Below are positions 1 through 9,755 of a stretch of 64,000 bases of DNA, piece after piece. Origin of the DNA: Planctomycetota bacterium (GTDB lineage Bacteria > Planctomycetota > Planctomycetia > Pirellulales > UBA1268); assembly GCA_003669585.1 (NCBI GenBank), contig QWOQ01000006.1, positions 218,460 through 282,459 on the forward strand. Reading direction: 5' to 3'. Both the position numbers and the translations under genes were made by a program. The notes below the pieces were generated by a model, which worked only from the letters and a program-made list of their open reading frames with translations, was not told the DNA's origin and searched no databases. Positions within the stretch are counted from its first letter, which is position 1. Every line of letters starts with the position of its first letter.

Positions 1-943
1 GGGATCGGATGTTGAAGTCGACAAGTCGAACATTCTTCTTCTTGGTCCTACTGGATGTGGGAAAACACTTCTCGCGAGAACGCTTGCTCGCATCTTGAAC
101 GTGCCGTTTGCCATTGGTGATGCCACTACACTGACGGAAGCCGGTTATGTGGGAGAGGATGTCGAGAATCTCTTGCTCAAACTTCTCAACGCGGCTGATT
201 ATGACATCGAAGCCGCGCAGCGTGGCGTGCTCTATATCGACGAGATCGACAAGATCGGAAAAACGAGCCAGAACGTATCGATCACGCGGGATGTCTCGGG
301 GGAAGGTGTTCAGCAAGCACTTCTCAAAATGCTCGAGGGAACGGTCGCCAATGTTCCACCGCAGGGTGGCCGTAAACATCCCGAGCAGCAGTACATTCAG
401 ATCGATACGTCGAACATCCTCTTTATCTGTGGAGGAACGTTCGTTGGTATCGACAAGATTATCGCACGCAGGCTCGGAAAAAGAACGATCGGTTTTGGTC
501 AGGGGCAAGGGTATACAGGAGATGCCGATCTCGCTGAATTGTTGCCACAGGTGGACTCCGATGACATTCTTGAATTTGGATTGATTCCCGAACTGATCGG
601 ACGTCTTCCGGTTATCTCGTCACTCAAGCCGCTCGATGAGTCAGCATTGGTACAGGTACTCACTGAGCCCAAGAATGCCCTCGTGAAGCAGTATCAAAAA
701 CTTTTTGGTATGGAAAATTGTCAGCTCGAGTTTACGACTGGTGCTCTTCAAGCGATTGCTAAACGGGCGAGAGGAAAGGAAACCGGCGCTCGCGGACTGC
801 GTTCAATTATTGAGGATGTGATGCTCAATATTATGTTTGAACTTCCAGAACGCGCTGGATCGTCCTACGTTATTCACGAGCGTAACGTCACCGGTGGTGA
901 GCAGGTTGAGCCTGTGAAGGAACCACGAAACAAGAGTGCATAA
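1..943 (+). CDS. clpX: ATP-dependent Clp protease ATP-binding subunit ClpX (5' end outside window)
   Basis: AAA+ unfoldase that recognises tagged or native substrates and feeds them to the ClpP peptidase in the cytoplasm. Reading frame is open from base 2, so the gene enters from the left edge and 313 residues are visible. The Walker A motif [11 protein letters not shown] is at about residues 15-25 of the visible part, the Walker B region LYIDEIDKI follows, and the C-terminal small domain contains the typical [11 protein letters not shown] sensor-2 segment. The N-terminal zinc-binding domain is not in the window. A TTG at 95 is internal, because the Walker A motif lies upstream of it. It converges with the aminotransferase gene, leaving 55 bases between stops. 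Identification is firm. Confidence 0.97.
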   Translation, partial: GSDVEVDKSNILLLGPTGCGKTLLARTLARILNVPFAIGDATTLTEAGYVGEDVENLLLKLLNAADYDIEAAQRGVLYIDEIDKIGKTSQNVSITRDVSGEGVQQALLKMLEGTVANVPPQGGRKHPEQQYIQIDTSNILFICGGTFVGIDKIIARRLGKRTIGFGQGQGYTGDADLAELLPQVDSDDILEFGLIPELIGRLPVISSLKPLDESALVQVLTEPKNALVKQYQKLFGMENCQLEFTTGALQAIAKRARGKETGARGLRSIIEDVMLNIMFELPERAGSSYVIHERNVTGGEQVEPVKEPRNKSA

Positions 944-998
944 ACCGAACTGCGATTGGTACAGTGAGACATAAACGTGCTTGTAGGAAAACAGTGTT

Positions 999-2138
999 CT
1001 ACAAGACAACGTCTTGAGTAAAAGAATTCGCCAAACGGATCAGTGCCGAAATTCCTCGATCGAGTACATGGTCGGGAACCGTGTAGGCGATTCGAAAGTG
1101 TGTGTCTTTAGCCCCAAAGACGTTTCCTGGAATAACGAGCAAATTTTCTTTTTCGACAGCTCGATTGGAGAAAGCCTGCCCCGACCCACCTGGTGCCTCG
1201 GGATAAAGATAGAAGGCTCCGCCGGGCTTCTGGAATTGATAGTGCCCGTGGAGCGCATCGATAAGCCGGTCTCGTTTTCGACGACATTCTGCCATCGGCA
1301 CACTCATGTCACAGCGAAGAGCTTCAAGAGCTGCCCATTGGCCCGGCTGAGGGGCACAGACAAACGTGTACTGTTGCAACGTTGTACAGGCTTCAACGAT
1401 TTCGCGAGGACCGTGAATCCAGCCAACTCGCCAACCAGTCATGGCGTGCGACTTTGAAAAACCATCAATGACCACAACTTTTTCGCTATGAGCAGCGGGA
1501 GAAGTAAACGGCGAGTCGTAACAGTACGAACGGTAGAGTTCATCGCTCACGATTGTCACGCCTCGCTGTTCAGCGAGTTTGGCGATATCGCGAACAATTG
1601 CCGGTGACGCAACCGCACCGGTTGGATTTGCAGGAGTGTTGAGCAGAATGACCTTGCATCGAGGTGAAATGCTGCGGGCCACCTCGTCGACATCAATCGT
1701 AAAAGAGGGAGATGTATCGATGGGAATACATATTCCGCCAAGAAACTCCACAAGCGGTCGATACATGACAAACGCCGGCTCAAAGATGATCACCTCATCC
1801 CCGGGATCGACCAAGGTCATGAGTGCCAGCACAAGCGCCCCACTCGAACCACTTGTCACGCACAGCCGACGATCTGGTTGGCCGAGTTGAGCACGCATGT
1901 CCGACTCAAGACGTTCTCGAAGCGGTTGAATACCCTGCGTCGGAGTGTAGCCATTTCGTCCAGCGTCGATCGCTGACTTTGCAGCCGAGCACGCAGCCTG
2001 CGGCATTTGAAAATCTGGTTGTCCGATTGAAAGATTGATTGGATCGTGCAGAGTTGCTGCGAGATCAAAGACCTTTCTGATACCGGATGAATCAAAGGCA
2101 CTTGCTCTTTTTGAAATGATACGATGGTGAGATGGCAT
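999..2138 (-). CDS. Class I/II PLP-dependent aminotransferase (aspartate aminotransferase-like)
   Basis: A cytoplasmic fold-type I aminotransferase of 379 residues, close to the usual family length. Visible landmarks are the N-terminal LSIGQPDF segment, the conserved NTPANPTG loop with its Asn, the SDELYRSY segment, and the PLP-lysine region GFSKSHAMTGWRVGW, where the Lys of SKS forms the Schiff base. The C-terminal substrate-carboxylate Arg lies in HFRIAYT. The family covers aspartate, aromatic and other amino-acid transaminases, and the exact substrate cannot be told from the sequence. The ATG at 2138 has no strong ribosome-binding site. The gene follows the TlpA-like gene on the same strand after 38 bases and may share its transcript. 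Confidence 0.93.
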   Translation of the reverse strand: MPSHHRIISKRASAFDSSGIRKVFDLAATLHDPINLSIGQPDFQMPQAACSAAKSAIDAGRNGYTPTQGIQPLRERLESDMRAQLGQPDRRLCVTSGSSGALVLALMTLVDPGDEVIIFEPAFVMYRPLVEFLGGICIPIDTSPSFTIDVDEVARSISPRCKVILLNTPANPTGAVASPAIVRDIAKLAEQRGVTIVSDELYRSYCYDSPFTSPAAHSEKVVVIDGFSKSHAMTGWRVGWIHGPREIVEACTTLQQYTFVCAPQPGQWAALEALRCDMSVPMAECRRKRDRLIDALHGHYQFQKPGGAFYLYPEAPGGSGQAFSNRAVEKENLLVIPGNVFGAKDTHFRIAYTVPDHVLDRGISALIRLANSFTQDVVL

Positions 2139-2176
2139 GAAGCATTTCGTTTATAAGAAAACGTCAATCGAATCGA

Positions 2177-3370
2177 TCAACCTGCATCTTTGAAAATGAC
2201 GTCGAGTTGTTCTCCGAGATTCTCGCCACGCGCATCGAGCGTAATCACTTTCCCATCTCGTCCAATGAGAACAACGGTTGGAATTCCACTAATTCCATAG
2301 TAGGTTGCCATCGGATGTTGCCACCCCCCAGCCGATTCCTCAAAAAGAATGGGCCAAGGAATCTTCTTTTCGGCAATAAACTTTTCCAACGCATCGCGAT
2401 CTTCATCCAAGCTGATACCGATCACCTCGAATCCCTTGTCATGATACTTTTCATACTGCTCTAAGACGTTTGGAATCTCGGCAATGCATGGACCACACCA
2501 AGTAGCCCAGAAATCGACAAGTACGACCTTTCCTTTGAGAGTCTTTTGATCGAAAGGAGTGCCATCGAGGAGCATTCCGGTGACTTTCATCACATTGCCT
2601 GGAAGGTCGAGTCGGCGAAGGATCCCTTCAAAACTCTTCGAGAGTTCCTGTACCTGTTCATTGCTGCTTTTTGCAAGGAGAGGACCGAAGGAAGCATAGG
2701 CTTTTTTCGAAAGAGTTTCTCCTCCTTTGACATGTTCAAATGCTCCTGCAAGTTGCATAGCAAGCTGCGCTGTTTGTATGTCATCGGGATCTGCTGCGAG
2801 CATCTTCGTCATAGAAGCGATCAGTGCAGGAGCTTTTTCGATGTTGCCCTGAAGTACATTTCTAGCCTCGCTGATAAGCAGTACGCGATCGGCCTGCTTG
2901 GCGAGTTTTTTGAAAGGACTCTTCGTCACGATTTTCGCAAACGCGTTGAGCGTTTCGGCAGCCTTGGGATCACCCATCTGAGAAAGCATCATCAGACCGT
3001 CCATCTTGATCTCTGCGGCATCCTCCCAGAGAGGATCGGTCGGTTTGAGATTTTCAAGCGCTTTGTCAACTGCGATTACCGACGTTGCTGAAACTTTTTT
3101 CATGTAGGCGGTCATCTCTTGGCGACTTCCTGAAGGCACCTCGTCTTCGCGGAGACTGCGGGCAAATGCGAGGAGTTCTTCTGGCGTGCCATCCGGAACC
3201 TCCGGTACTTCTGCGGCACCAGTTTTTGGAGCTTCGGCCTCTTCAACTTCGGCTGCAACAGTCATGCGTTCGAAGAGCGAGAGAGACGCACTTTCAATTA
3301 CGAACACACCGCACACGATGCATGCAAATACACGCAAGGCCGAGAGAAAAGAGAGTCGGTTCACTCGCAT
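2177..3370 (-). CDS. Exported TlpA-family thiol-disulfide protein (thioredoxin-like)
   Basis: A 397-residue protein with an N-terminal hydrophobic segment and a C-terminal thioredoxin fold of the TlpA/ResA type, expected to handle disulfides outside the cytoplasmic membrane. The redox motif is WCGPC within DFWATWCGPCIAEIPN, followed by the GISLDEDRDALEKFI segment and the cis-proline loop GIPTVVLIG. About 250 residues between the signal segment and the redoxin domain are helical and carry the sequence LENLKPTDPLWEDAAEIKM; this extension is common in planctomycete TlpA proteins and has no known role. I chose the ATG at 3370 because GAGG lies six bases upstream; an in-frame ATG at 3382 and a GTG at 3430 are less well placed. 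Confidence 0.88.
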   Translation of the reverse strand: MRVNRLSFLSALRVFACIVCGVFVIESASLSLFERMTVAAEVEEAEAPKTGAAEVPEVPDGTPEELLAFARSLREDEVPSGSRQEMTAYMKKVSATSVIAVDKALENLKPTDPLWEDAAEIKMDGLMMLSQMGDPKAAETLNAFAKIVTKSPFKKLAKQADRVLLISEARNVLQGNIEKAPALIASMTKMLAADPDDIQTAQLAMQLAGAFEHVKGGETLSKKAYASFGPLLAKSSNEQVQELSKSFEGILRRLDLPGNVMKVTGMLLDGTPFDQKTLKGKVVLVDFWATWCGPCIAEIPNVLEQYEKYHDKGFEVIGISLDEDRDALEKFIAEKKIPWPILFEESAGGWQHPMATYYGISGIPTVVLIGRDGKVITLDARGENLGEQLDVIFKDAG

Positions 3371-3682
3371 CGGAAACCTCATTGAAAAATGCTCGGTTGG
3401 AATCGAATGAAACGAAGCCAACGGAGCCACTTAGGGGGAAAGGAGGGGATCAACGACCTACTCGGTCGAGCCTCCTACCGAGAAACTCGATCGAAATAGT
3501 ACACGGGTAAAGCCACGTCTAGCAACCGTTGATACTGAAAGCCTTGAGATGTGCCCGCCGGAGGACTCTCGAACAAAGGTGCAGGAAGAGGGAGAAAGTC
3601 GAGGTGTGAACAGACGTTCTTGCCGCGTCGAGCGAGAGCATTTTTGTTCAGAGAGAATACGTTTTTCAAATCTGTGGCGCGA

Positions 3683-5050
3683 TCAATGAACAATTGTTCG
3701 AAAGCGAACAAAGCCACTTTGTCCCGGAGCAAGCGTATTGGTGAACTTCCATGTCAACGTTACCGAGCCGTCGCTGGCGGGTTCGGTCGAGAACTCAGCA
3801 GGAAGGCTCGAATCTGGACTCGAGGCAATCAGTTCGAGTCTTTTGGGAAGAGCATCGGAGAGAATCACGTCGGAAAGGGGACGGTCTCCGGAATTAAGCA
3901 CATAGATTGTGAAGTCGAGTTCCTCGTTTTCTCGCGCTGACGTGCCGCCGGCTTGTTTTGAAATAGTCAGCTGTGCACGACCGGGTTCTTCGATGCGAAG
4001 GATGGCGGTTCCACGATCGGCGGAGATCACTTCTGCAGGCCGTCCCATCAGCATGACCTGAGCGCCTGTGACACGCGTCCATGCCACAGGAACTTCAAAT
4101 CGTATCGCGAGAACAGGTTTGTCACGGCCAATCGAAAGCGCAGCATGCGTATCAACAGCGTGAGCCCTGGTGGTTTCGGTTCCCACCTCATCAGACGGCA
4201 AGTCATCCTTTGCCACTTCCAAGGGAACGTTGCGATCAAGAAGCCCCAGGCCGCTACGGGCATCACGCGTGAGCGATGGTTGGATTCGTTGTTCGCTTTC
4301 CCAGATGGGTTGGCGACCGCCGTCGGTACGTGTGCTGGAATCAAGCGTCACGCCGGCCAGGCCCGAAGGCGAAGCATCTTCGTGAGGCACCGTGATATGC
4401 CTGACGGATGCGAACCGCGGAGCATACACGCAGACACGGTTTGAGATGGTCACTCGCACATCATCAGCATCATCGACAGGTCTGTAACGGGCTGCAGTGT
4501 CGCCTTCGGTTAAATTGACGAGTTCAAATTCGCCCTTTGCCTTCACGGGAGAACCAAGGTCGCCACCATCGCAGACAAGATATGGGTGTGCCTCAAAGAG
4601 CCTTCCCTGTGGCGGTGCGCAGATGACCGCAGAACCGCAGTTGTTGATGCGTGGCAGCAGGGGAGTGTGGCACGTTTTGCAGTGGTCCACCGCTTCTATT
4701 GAAGTGAAATCAATCGGGGCAGGGGAGGGAAGGGGAGTGGGAGTGGGAGCAAGGAAAAGCTCTTCTGTTTCTGCAGGAGCGAACGATTCTGTGGAAGAAA
4801 AATTGGATTGTGTTGCGAGGATGTCGGACGACAGATTGTCATAGTGCACCTGTTTCATTGTCACAGGACGCGTGCGAGTGTTGGAAGTGTTTGCGGAGGC
4901 AACCGTCGGAGGCTCTTGAAACGCATGCTCATTCGATGTGGTAACTTTTTTGTGAAGCAGATTTCCCTGTCGCATAGGAGCATCAATCGAGCGGCATGAC
5001 GCCAGCACGAGAGAGGCGACCGCTATGGCTCCAATCCGTAACCACGTCAT
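3683..5050 (-). CDS. DUF11-domain envelope lipoprotein with a CxxCH motif
   Basis: A 455-residue lipoprotein: the N-terminus ends in a lipobox, LVLASC, with Cys about residue 19. Residues 120-150 hold several cysteines, including HCKTCH, and a CDGGD segment typical of planctomycete proteins of this group. The last 100 residues form a DUF11 repeat (QLTISKQAG ... NSGDRPLSDVILSDALP), an Ig-like beta domain common in surface proteins. It overlaps the gene upstream by 4 nt (5047-5050), so the two are probably translationally coupled. It likely sits in the envelope; its function is unknown. CKTCH fits the c-type heme pattern, but a single motif in a Cys-rich region may equally bind metal or form disulfides. 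Confidence 0.8.
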   Translation of the reverse strand: MTWLRIGAIAVASLVLASCRSIDAPMRQGNLLHKKVTTSNEHAFQEPPTVASANTSNTRTRPVTMKQVHYDNLSSDILATQSNFSSTESFAPAETEELFLAPTPTPLPSPAPIDFTSIEAVDHCKTCHTPLLPRINNCGSAVICAPPQGRLFEAHPYLVCDGGDLGSPVKAKGEFELVNLTEGDTAARYRPVDDADDVRVTISNRVCVYAPRFASVRHITVPHEDASPSGLAGVTLDSSTRTDGGRQPIWESEQRIQPSLTRDARSGLGLLDRNVPLEVAKDDLPSDEVGTETTRAHAVDTHAALSIGRDKPVLAIRFEVPVAWTRVTGAQVMLMGRPAEVISADRGTAILRIEEPGRAQLTISKQAGGTSARENEELDFTIYVLNSGDRPLSDVILSDALPKRLELIASSPDSSLPAEFSTEPASDGSVTLTWKFTNTLAPGQSGFVRFRTIVH

Positions 5051-5790
5051 CGGTTCACCTTGCCGACGGTGGAAATCAGAGCGTCATTCAGAGGTGGAAC
5101 TCGATTTCCAAGAATCACTTCGGCAAGCGGATCGCCAAGCGTTTTGGCAACCTCAAACGGATCATCAAGAGGACGAACATCGAACCCCCCGACATTTTCA
5201 ACATCGTTCGAATCGTGCACGGCGTAGACGATTCGTCGGACAAGTGTTCCTTCGATCGCGAGGTTGAGATCGTCTTCATGGATATCAATCTCTACAGGAA
5301 ATCTCCAAGACTGTCCGGGAGGTGTATCGAGCGCACCGAGAATGCGAAGTGAAGGGAAAACCTCGGCACCGTCATTCAGAGGAATTGCGGTGATTTTTAA
5401 ACGGTAGGCAGCTCCGACTACCAGTTGCATCCGTAGGGGGCCGGGCCGCGATTGAGACCAGCCGGAGCTTGTTTCGATCGACAACAACGCACCCGCTGGA
5501 AGACGAATCTCTACAGGCTGAATATATTCCGGACAGGGACCGGGCTGCGGTTGCTGGTTGGCGCCAATCGCTCCCAAGGAACTCCGCATGCTGGCATGTT
5601 TCACCGCACTCGGCTCGAAGGCTTCGCAGGGCATGCCTGCAAAACCCACCAAGCCGAACACGGTGACTGTCAGCAGCCATCCCGCAAACCGCAGCGCGGA
5701 CCCTGTCCGGACGTTTTTTCTCCCAAGGTGTTTTGATTGCATCGTCAACGTGTTCCATGCAGGGAACGAATATGAGTGGAACATGCTCAT
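5047..5790 (-). CDS. Exported planctomycete-type protein, paralogue of the neighbouring lipoprotein
   Basis: A protein of 247 residues with a hydrophobic segment, LTVTVFGLVGFAG, at about 39-51 that looks like an uncleaved or cleaved signal peptide. The rest is predicted beta-rich. The stretch around AAYRLKIT and EVFPSLRIL aligns with AIYRLKLT and ELYPSLEVG in the product of the next gene upstream, and both continue through an acidic segment into VVYLPD or IVYAVHD. The two are therefore homologous exported proteins. The ATG at 5790 gives a long n-region and no clear ribosome-binding site; the in-frame ATG at 5742 would give a more normal signal peptide. Its stop overlaps the DUF11 lipoprotein start. 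Role unknown. Confidence 0.72.
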   Translation of the reverse strand: MSMFHSYSFPAWNTLTMQSKHLGRKNVRTGSALRFAGWLLTVTVFGLVGFAGMPCEAFEPSAVKHASMRSSLGAIGANQQPQPGPCPEYIQPVEIRLPAGALLSIETSSGWSQSRPGPLRMQLVVGAAYRLKITAIPLNDGAEVFPSLRILGALDTPPGQSWRFPVEIDIHEDDLNLAIEGTLVRRIVYAVHDSNDVENVGGFDVRPLDDPFEVAKTLGDPLAEVILGNRVPPLNDALISTVGKVNR

Positions 5791-5909
5791 GCGTCATTCA
5801 ATGAATATCTGATGGTGTCTTCAAGGATTCACAAACAATAGATGTTCTGTGCGACCGGAGAATTCTTTTTTAGTGGGAACTTTTTTTGCGTTGATTCCGG
5901 AGGTAAGAG

Positions 5910-7100
5910 TCATTCGCCCGGAGGACAATCAGCTTCGGGCGGGCACCACCCCTGATCGGGTCCACCGTTGTCGATCATGCGAGTCTCTTGATCATGCGGC
6001 TGTTTGAAGTGCAGTTTTGGAATGTTGGCCCGTTCGGTGATGTAGGCACGTTTTGCAGGCTTCGGATAGCTCAGACCTAGCTGCTGCTGAACGTGGATAT
6101 TCATTTCATGTGACGGGCCGGGGATCGCGGTTCGAGTGTGATTGGTGATCGTGTGTTTTCGAAGTCCGGCCGGAACGCCCAGCGGAATATGCGCTGGGCC
6201 CGGAAGCCCAATCGGCGTTCCAGTAATTGGCATTCCGTACTCAGGGGCAGTCAGGCCGGCGATAAACGCAGGAGGCATCTGGGCAGGATTCCCACCAGCA
6301 GGCATACCAAGAGGCATTGCGGTGCCCACGGGACTCACGCCACTGTCTTGAGAAGCAAATCCATTCGTGTTTCCGGTCTGCAGATCCTTGTTGCCGATAC
6401 GAATAATTGCCAGGATCGATCCGCGGCGATCCGCCTCGACAACCGGATCAACTCCTGGATCGAGTCTGGTGCTCACAAGTGTTTCAACACCGGCGACAGC
6501 AAGTTCTTGATACTCAGCATCGGGCAGATAGACCACCTTGGTGACGAAGTTCCCCGAAAGTACCTGATCGAAATCCTCTTCGGTCAACTGGAATGGAACA
6601 GCGTTATGAGCCAGAAAGGCATCGGTGCGCGGAGTTGCCGGCCCAACTTCAAGCGATGGATAGAGTTCGATTCCTTCGCGTCCTGTGACATCAGTTAACT
6701 TCAGTCGATAGATTGCTCCTTGAGGAAAATCGTATCGTCCTGGCGTAATGAGTGGATCGGAATCAAAAGTTCCTGGGGTTACCACATCCCATCGCACTTG
6801 CATGCCATCGGGTCCGATAAAACCAATCTGAGAAGTCGGTGCATAGGCCATGCCAGAGCCGTCTTCACAATCCATAGCCAGTTCATAGGAGGCGGGCATG
6901 ATCACACCCGGTCCAGGTCCTTCAACGCCCGGCCCTGGATGCTGCAGCATCGCTGCTGGCGGGAGAACGTTGGTGTGGGGTGTTGAAGTAGGTCGGAGCT
7001 GAGCCAAGCCCGTAAGTGGTGAATTGGCTGGAATGTGACAGCCTATTGCTGTCGCAATGAGGGCCATCCCAAAGACTCCCGTCGCATGTCGCACATCCAT
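5910..7100 (-). CDS. Envelope lipoprotein, paralogue of the downstream exported protein
   Basis: A 396-residue lipoprotein with lipobox ATAIGC (Cys21). I chose the ATG at 7100 because GGGAGGA stands seven bases upstream and this start gives a short lipoprotein signal; ATGs further upstream lengthen the n-region. The middle (about 115-250) carries the shared domain with AIYRLKLT, ELYPSLEVG and KVVYLPDAEY. The C-terminal third is rich in Pro and Gly (LGMPAGGNPAQMPP and similar) and looks unstructured, as in wall-associated proteins. It is the first gene of a three-gene set with the 5047 and 3683 genes. Such sets appear confined to planctomycetes as far as I recall; function is unknown. Confidence 0.75.
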   Translation of the reverse strand: MDVRHATGVFGMALIATAIGCHIPANSPLTGLAQLRPTSTPHTNVLPPAAMLQHPGPGVEGPGPGVIMPASYELAMDCEDGSGMAYAPTSQIGFIGPDGMQVRWDVVTPGTFDSDPLITPGRYDFPQGAIYRLKLTDVTGREGIELYPSLEVGPATPRTDAFLAHNAVPFQLTEEDFDQVLSGNFVTKVVYLPDAEYQELAVAGVETLVSTRLDPGVDPVVEADRRGSILAIIRIGNKDLQTGNTNGFASQDSGVSPVGTAMPLGMPAGGNPAQMPPAFIAGLTAPEYGMPITGTPIGLPGPAHIPLGVPAGLRKHTITNHTRTAIPGPSHEMNIHVQQQLGLSYPKPAKRAYITERANIPKLHFKQPHDQETRMIDNGGPDQGWCPPEADCPPGE

Positions 7101-7404
7101 CGACATTCCTCCCAGGCCTCCAACGCTTGCGTCGCGGCCAATCTCTAGCGATCCGGCATTGGGCCGGATCATGTTGAACCCGTACACTCAGGAGCCAGCA
7201 CACGTTGGTGGTGGTCCCGAAGGATTCGGCTTCGACCGATTCCTAAGAGGGTTCTTCGACAGATCGCAGCTCGTTTCTTTGGAAAAACCGTTAGCGTCAG
7301 CCCAATCGGCAGTGTGGGCTTTGTTCTTTGTCAACGTGCGATCGCGTGAAAACCTTGCTGAAATTCCTCGTTTGCCCTCTTGGAACAAAACGGTGTTCGT
7401 TGTG

Positions 7405-8412
7405 ATGGGAAAAAAGAATCGAAAATATTTCGCAATCGTACGGTACCGTTTGGGATGGTTTTCTTTTCTACTGTTGGCGCTTTGGGCAAACTTGGTAACG
7501 GCTCAGACAGGACAAAATAGTTCGATTTACCGACGAGCTTCCGCACCGATTGCAACGCCTTCCCGGGAACAGGAAATAGCCGGCTCAGAAATTTCTGCCA
7601 TCGCCGCATCAGATCAGGCGGGACGTGCCGAACGCATGGTGACAGCATCGCTCGCAGGACTTGCCCGCGCAGAATCCATTCAGGCAAGAATACGCCAGCG
7701 AGTTGTTTTCTCAGGCCGTTTGATTGTCGGAGCAGGCACCTATGTACAGTCGGGCATAGGAAGTGAGCAGCGGTTCCGATTTGAGTCAACGCTCAAAGGA
7801 GATACCGAGCAATTTGTTTTGCAGGAAATCTCAGATGGAATTGTGTTCTGGACCTACCGCAAGAACTCAACAGACGCTCCATCTATTGAACGCATTGACA
7901 TTCGTCGAGTTCGTTCCCAGTTGGAAAAATTACTCAATGTGAAGCATCGAGACATGCCTGCGGTGTCAGCGTATATGGGAGGAATTCAGCGGACGCTTGC
8001 CCTGGTTCGGGAATGGTTTCTCTTCACGTCGGCAACCGCTGAGCTGCTTGATGGTGTGCCGGTTTGGAAAATTGATGGCAGATGGAATCCAGAAAAACTT
8101 GCAGTTCTTCTTCCTGATAAGGCGGAGACAATTCGTTCTGAACAAGGTCTGTCTCCGGAAGCAATGCCAGAGACCATGCCTCACACCGTTCGGCTCATAC
8201 TTGGGCAACGAGACCTCTTTCCGTTTCGAATCGAATTATTGTCGTTACAAAAAGAGAGTCACGCCCTAGAGCAGATGTCGCTTTTTGAACTCTTTGACGT
8301 GAGAATCGGAGATCCGGTCGATGCCTCGGCTTTCGTGTACCGACCCGCAGCAACAGGGCTCATTGATTACACAGAGTCGTACGTCAACCAGGTGGTGCCA
8401 CTACGCCCCTAA
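7405..8412 (+). CDS. Exported LolA-like hypothetical protein
   Basis: A 335-residue protein starting at the ATG at 7405, which is followed directly by a signal peptide (FSFLLLALWANLVTAQ). A longer frame reaches back to 7057 but would run over the signal region of the divergent lipoprotein gene, so it was not used. Residues 85-200 read as an antiparallel beta sheet (VVFSGRLIVGAGTYVQSG, FRFESTLKG, FVLQEISDGIVFWTY), a pattern like the LolA/LolB lipoprotein-binding fold. This match is by pattern only. It is probably periplasmic. It is divergent from the envelope cluster and convergent with pdxA, so it is likely transcribed alone. Confidence 0.7.
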   Translation: MGKKNRKYFAIVRYRLGWFSFLLLALWANLVTAQTGQNSSIYRRASAPIATPSREQEIAGSEISAIAASDQAGRAERMVTASLAGLARAESIQARIRQRVVFSGRLIVGAGTYVQSGIGSEQRFRFESTLKGDTEQFVLQEISDGIVFWTYRKNSTDAPSIERIDIRRVRSQLEKLLNVKHRDMPAVSAYMGGIQRTLALVREWFLFTSATAELLDGVPVWKIDGRWNPEKLAVLLPDKAETIRSEQGLSPEAMPETMPHTVRLILGQRDLFPFRIELLSLQKESHALEQMSLFELFDVRIGDPVDASAFVYRPAATGLIDYTESYVNQVVPLRP

Positions 8413-8465
8413 TCTAGGCAAAGAGCAATCAAACGACTCTTCGCGATGGAAAATGGTGTCGTTTG

Positions 8466-9539
8466 TTATGTCGGCCATCCAGATCTGAAGAGCCTTACTG
8501 CGGTGAGAACGGCATTGATCATGCTTGAGGGATCTGCTGTGCCGGTACCTGCAATGTCGAATGCGGTTCCGTGCGCGGCGCTCGTGCGAAGCAGCGGAAT
8601 CCCAAGAGTGACGTTGACTGCCCGATGCATGCCAAGGAGTTTCATAGCGATATGTCCTTGATCATGGTAGTGGGCCACAATGCCATCAAAGGCTCCATCT
8701 CGGGCTTTGAGAAAGAGCGTATCGGCAGCAATCGGACCGACTGCAAAGCATCCTTTTTTGCAAAGTTCTTCTACGGCCGGAGCGATGATTTCCTGCTCTT
8801 CATTCCCAAAGAGTCCTCCTTCGCCAGCATGAGGATTTAAAGCAGCAACAGCGATTCTAGGAGGGTTTGTGCCTAGGTGCGCAAGCATGTCCACGAGTCG
8901 CAGGCCAGCTTCAACGATTCTTGTGGTGCTTATTTGATCCAAAGCACTGCGCAAGGATTCGTGCAGCGTGGTATGCACAACTCCAAGTCCATGGGGTCCT
9001 TCAAGAGGTGGTCCCTTTGGCAGATAAAGCATCATCGACACATCGCGATCGGCCAGCTGACAGGCCCTTGCCAACATCTCCGTATGGCCTGGAAAATCGT
9101 ATCCTGCTGCATGCAGTGAAACTTTATTCAGTGGTCCGGTCACGATTGCATCAGCTTTTTTAGCAAGCACCAGCGCAATTGCTGTTTCAACTGCAGATGC
9201 TGCTGCATGTCCGCCGAGGGCCGTAGAGGCCGAACTGTTTTCAACACAGTCGTGAAGAAGTTCATGCACAGGGGGTGTAGTGGAGGGAGGGTTTGGAGGG
9301 ATCACTAAAACTGTTTTTGCTCCGCTGGCTCGAGTATCAAATGCCGATGTCACTTCGATCCGCATGCCGCGAGAAAAGCTGAGAGCGTCGATGGCGTTTT
9401 GCAAGACAGATGGGTCAGCCACAATGCGGAGTGATGCTTCGCGATGAACCTGCGGAGTATTCCACGCACCAAGACATACCTCTGGACCGATGCCGTAGGG
9501 ATCGCCGCAAGTCAGAAGCACTCGTGGAAGACGAAGCAT
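8466..9539 (-). CDS. pdxA: 4-hydroxythreonine-4-phosphate dehydrogenase PdxA
   Basis: NAD-dependent enzyme that oxidises 4-phosphohydroxy-L-threonine in the DXP-dependent pathway to pyridoxal phosphate. The 357-residue product has the family N-terminus TCGDPYGIGPE, the TGPLNKVSL segment, the metal-binding His in FPGHTEML, and the C-terminal YHDQGHIAMK motif with the second metal His, followed by RTSAAHGTAFDIAG. The ATG at 9539 has GAGGTGA about five bases upstream. No other PLP gene is nearby. Length and motifs are complete and the call is firm. Confidence 0.96.
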   Translation of the reverse strand: MLRLPRVLLTCGDPYGIGPEVCLGAWNTPQVHREASLRIVADPSVLQNAIDALSFSRGMRIEVTSAFDTRASGAKTVLVIPPNPPSTTPPVHELLHDCVENSSASTALGGHAAASAVETAIALVLAKKADAIVTGPLNKVSLHAAGYDFPGHTEMLARACQLADRDVSMMLYLPKGPPLEGPHGLGVVHTTLHESLRSALDQISTTRIVEAGLRLVDMLAHLGTNPPRIAVAALNPHAGEGGLFGNEEQEIIAPAVEELCKKGCFAVGPIAADTLFLKARDGAFDGIVAHYHDQGHIAMKLLGMHRAVNVTLGIPLLRTSAAHGTAFDIAGTGTADPSSMINAVLTAVRLFRSGWPT

Positions 9540-9755
9540 GAAGTCACCTCACAAGAAGAGCAGTACAAACCGAGATTTACTCTAACGCTCACAAACTCCG
9601 CGTGGAATCGACGGCTACCGGCTGCCCGGAAGAAGCGAGGGGCGACGTGGAAGAGGTCTGTTGCGGGAAGTGTCTGTGTCTATAACACTTTTAGAGACAG
9701 AGTGCCGGAGATGATGCGCGATTCATGGAGACACCATTGAGGTGGAGAATTCGTT

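Noticed and set aside
1002..1016. Short hairpin CAAGAC-AAC-GTCTTG as a clpX terminator
   Set aside because: It lies inside the last codons of the aminotransferase gene and has no T-run.
3371..3682. Possible gene between the TlpA-like and DUF11 genes
   Set aside because: The 312-base gap has only a frame that overlaps the end of the DUF11 gene and shows no family motif; I see nothing else in it.
7057..7404. Upstream extension of the LolA-like gene
   Set aside because: It overlaps the signal region of the divergent lipoprotein gene, and the ATG at 7405 starts a normal signal peptide.
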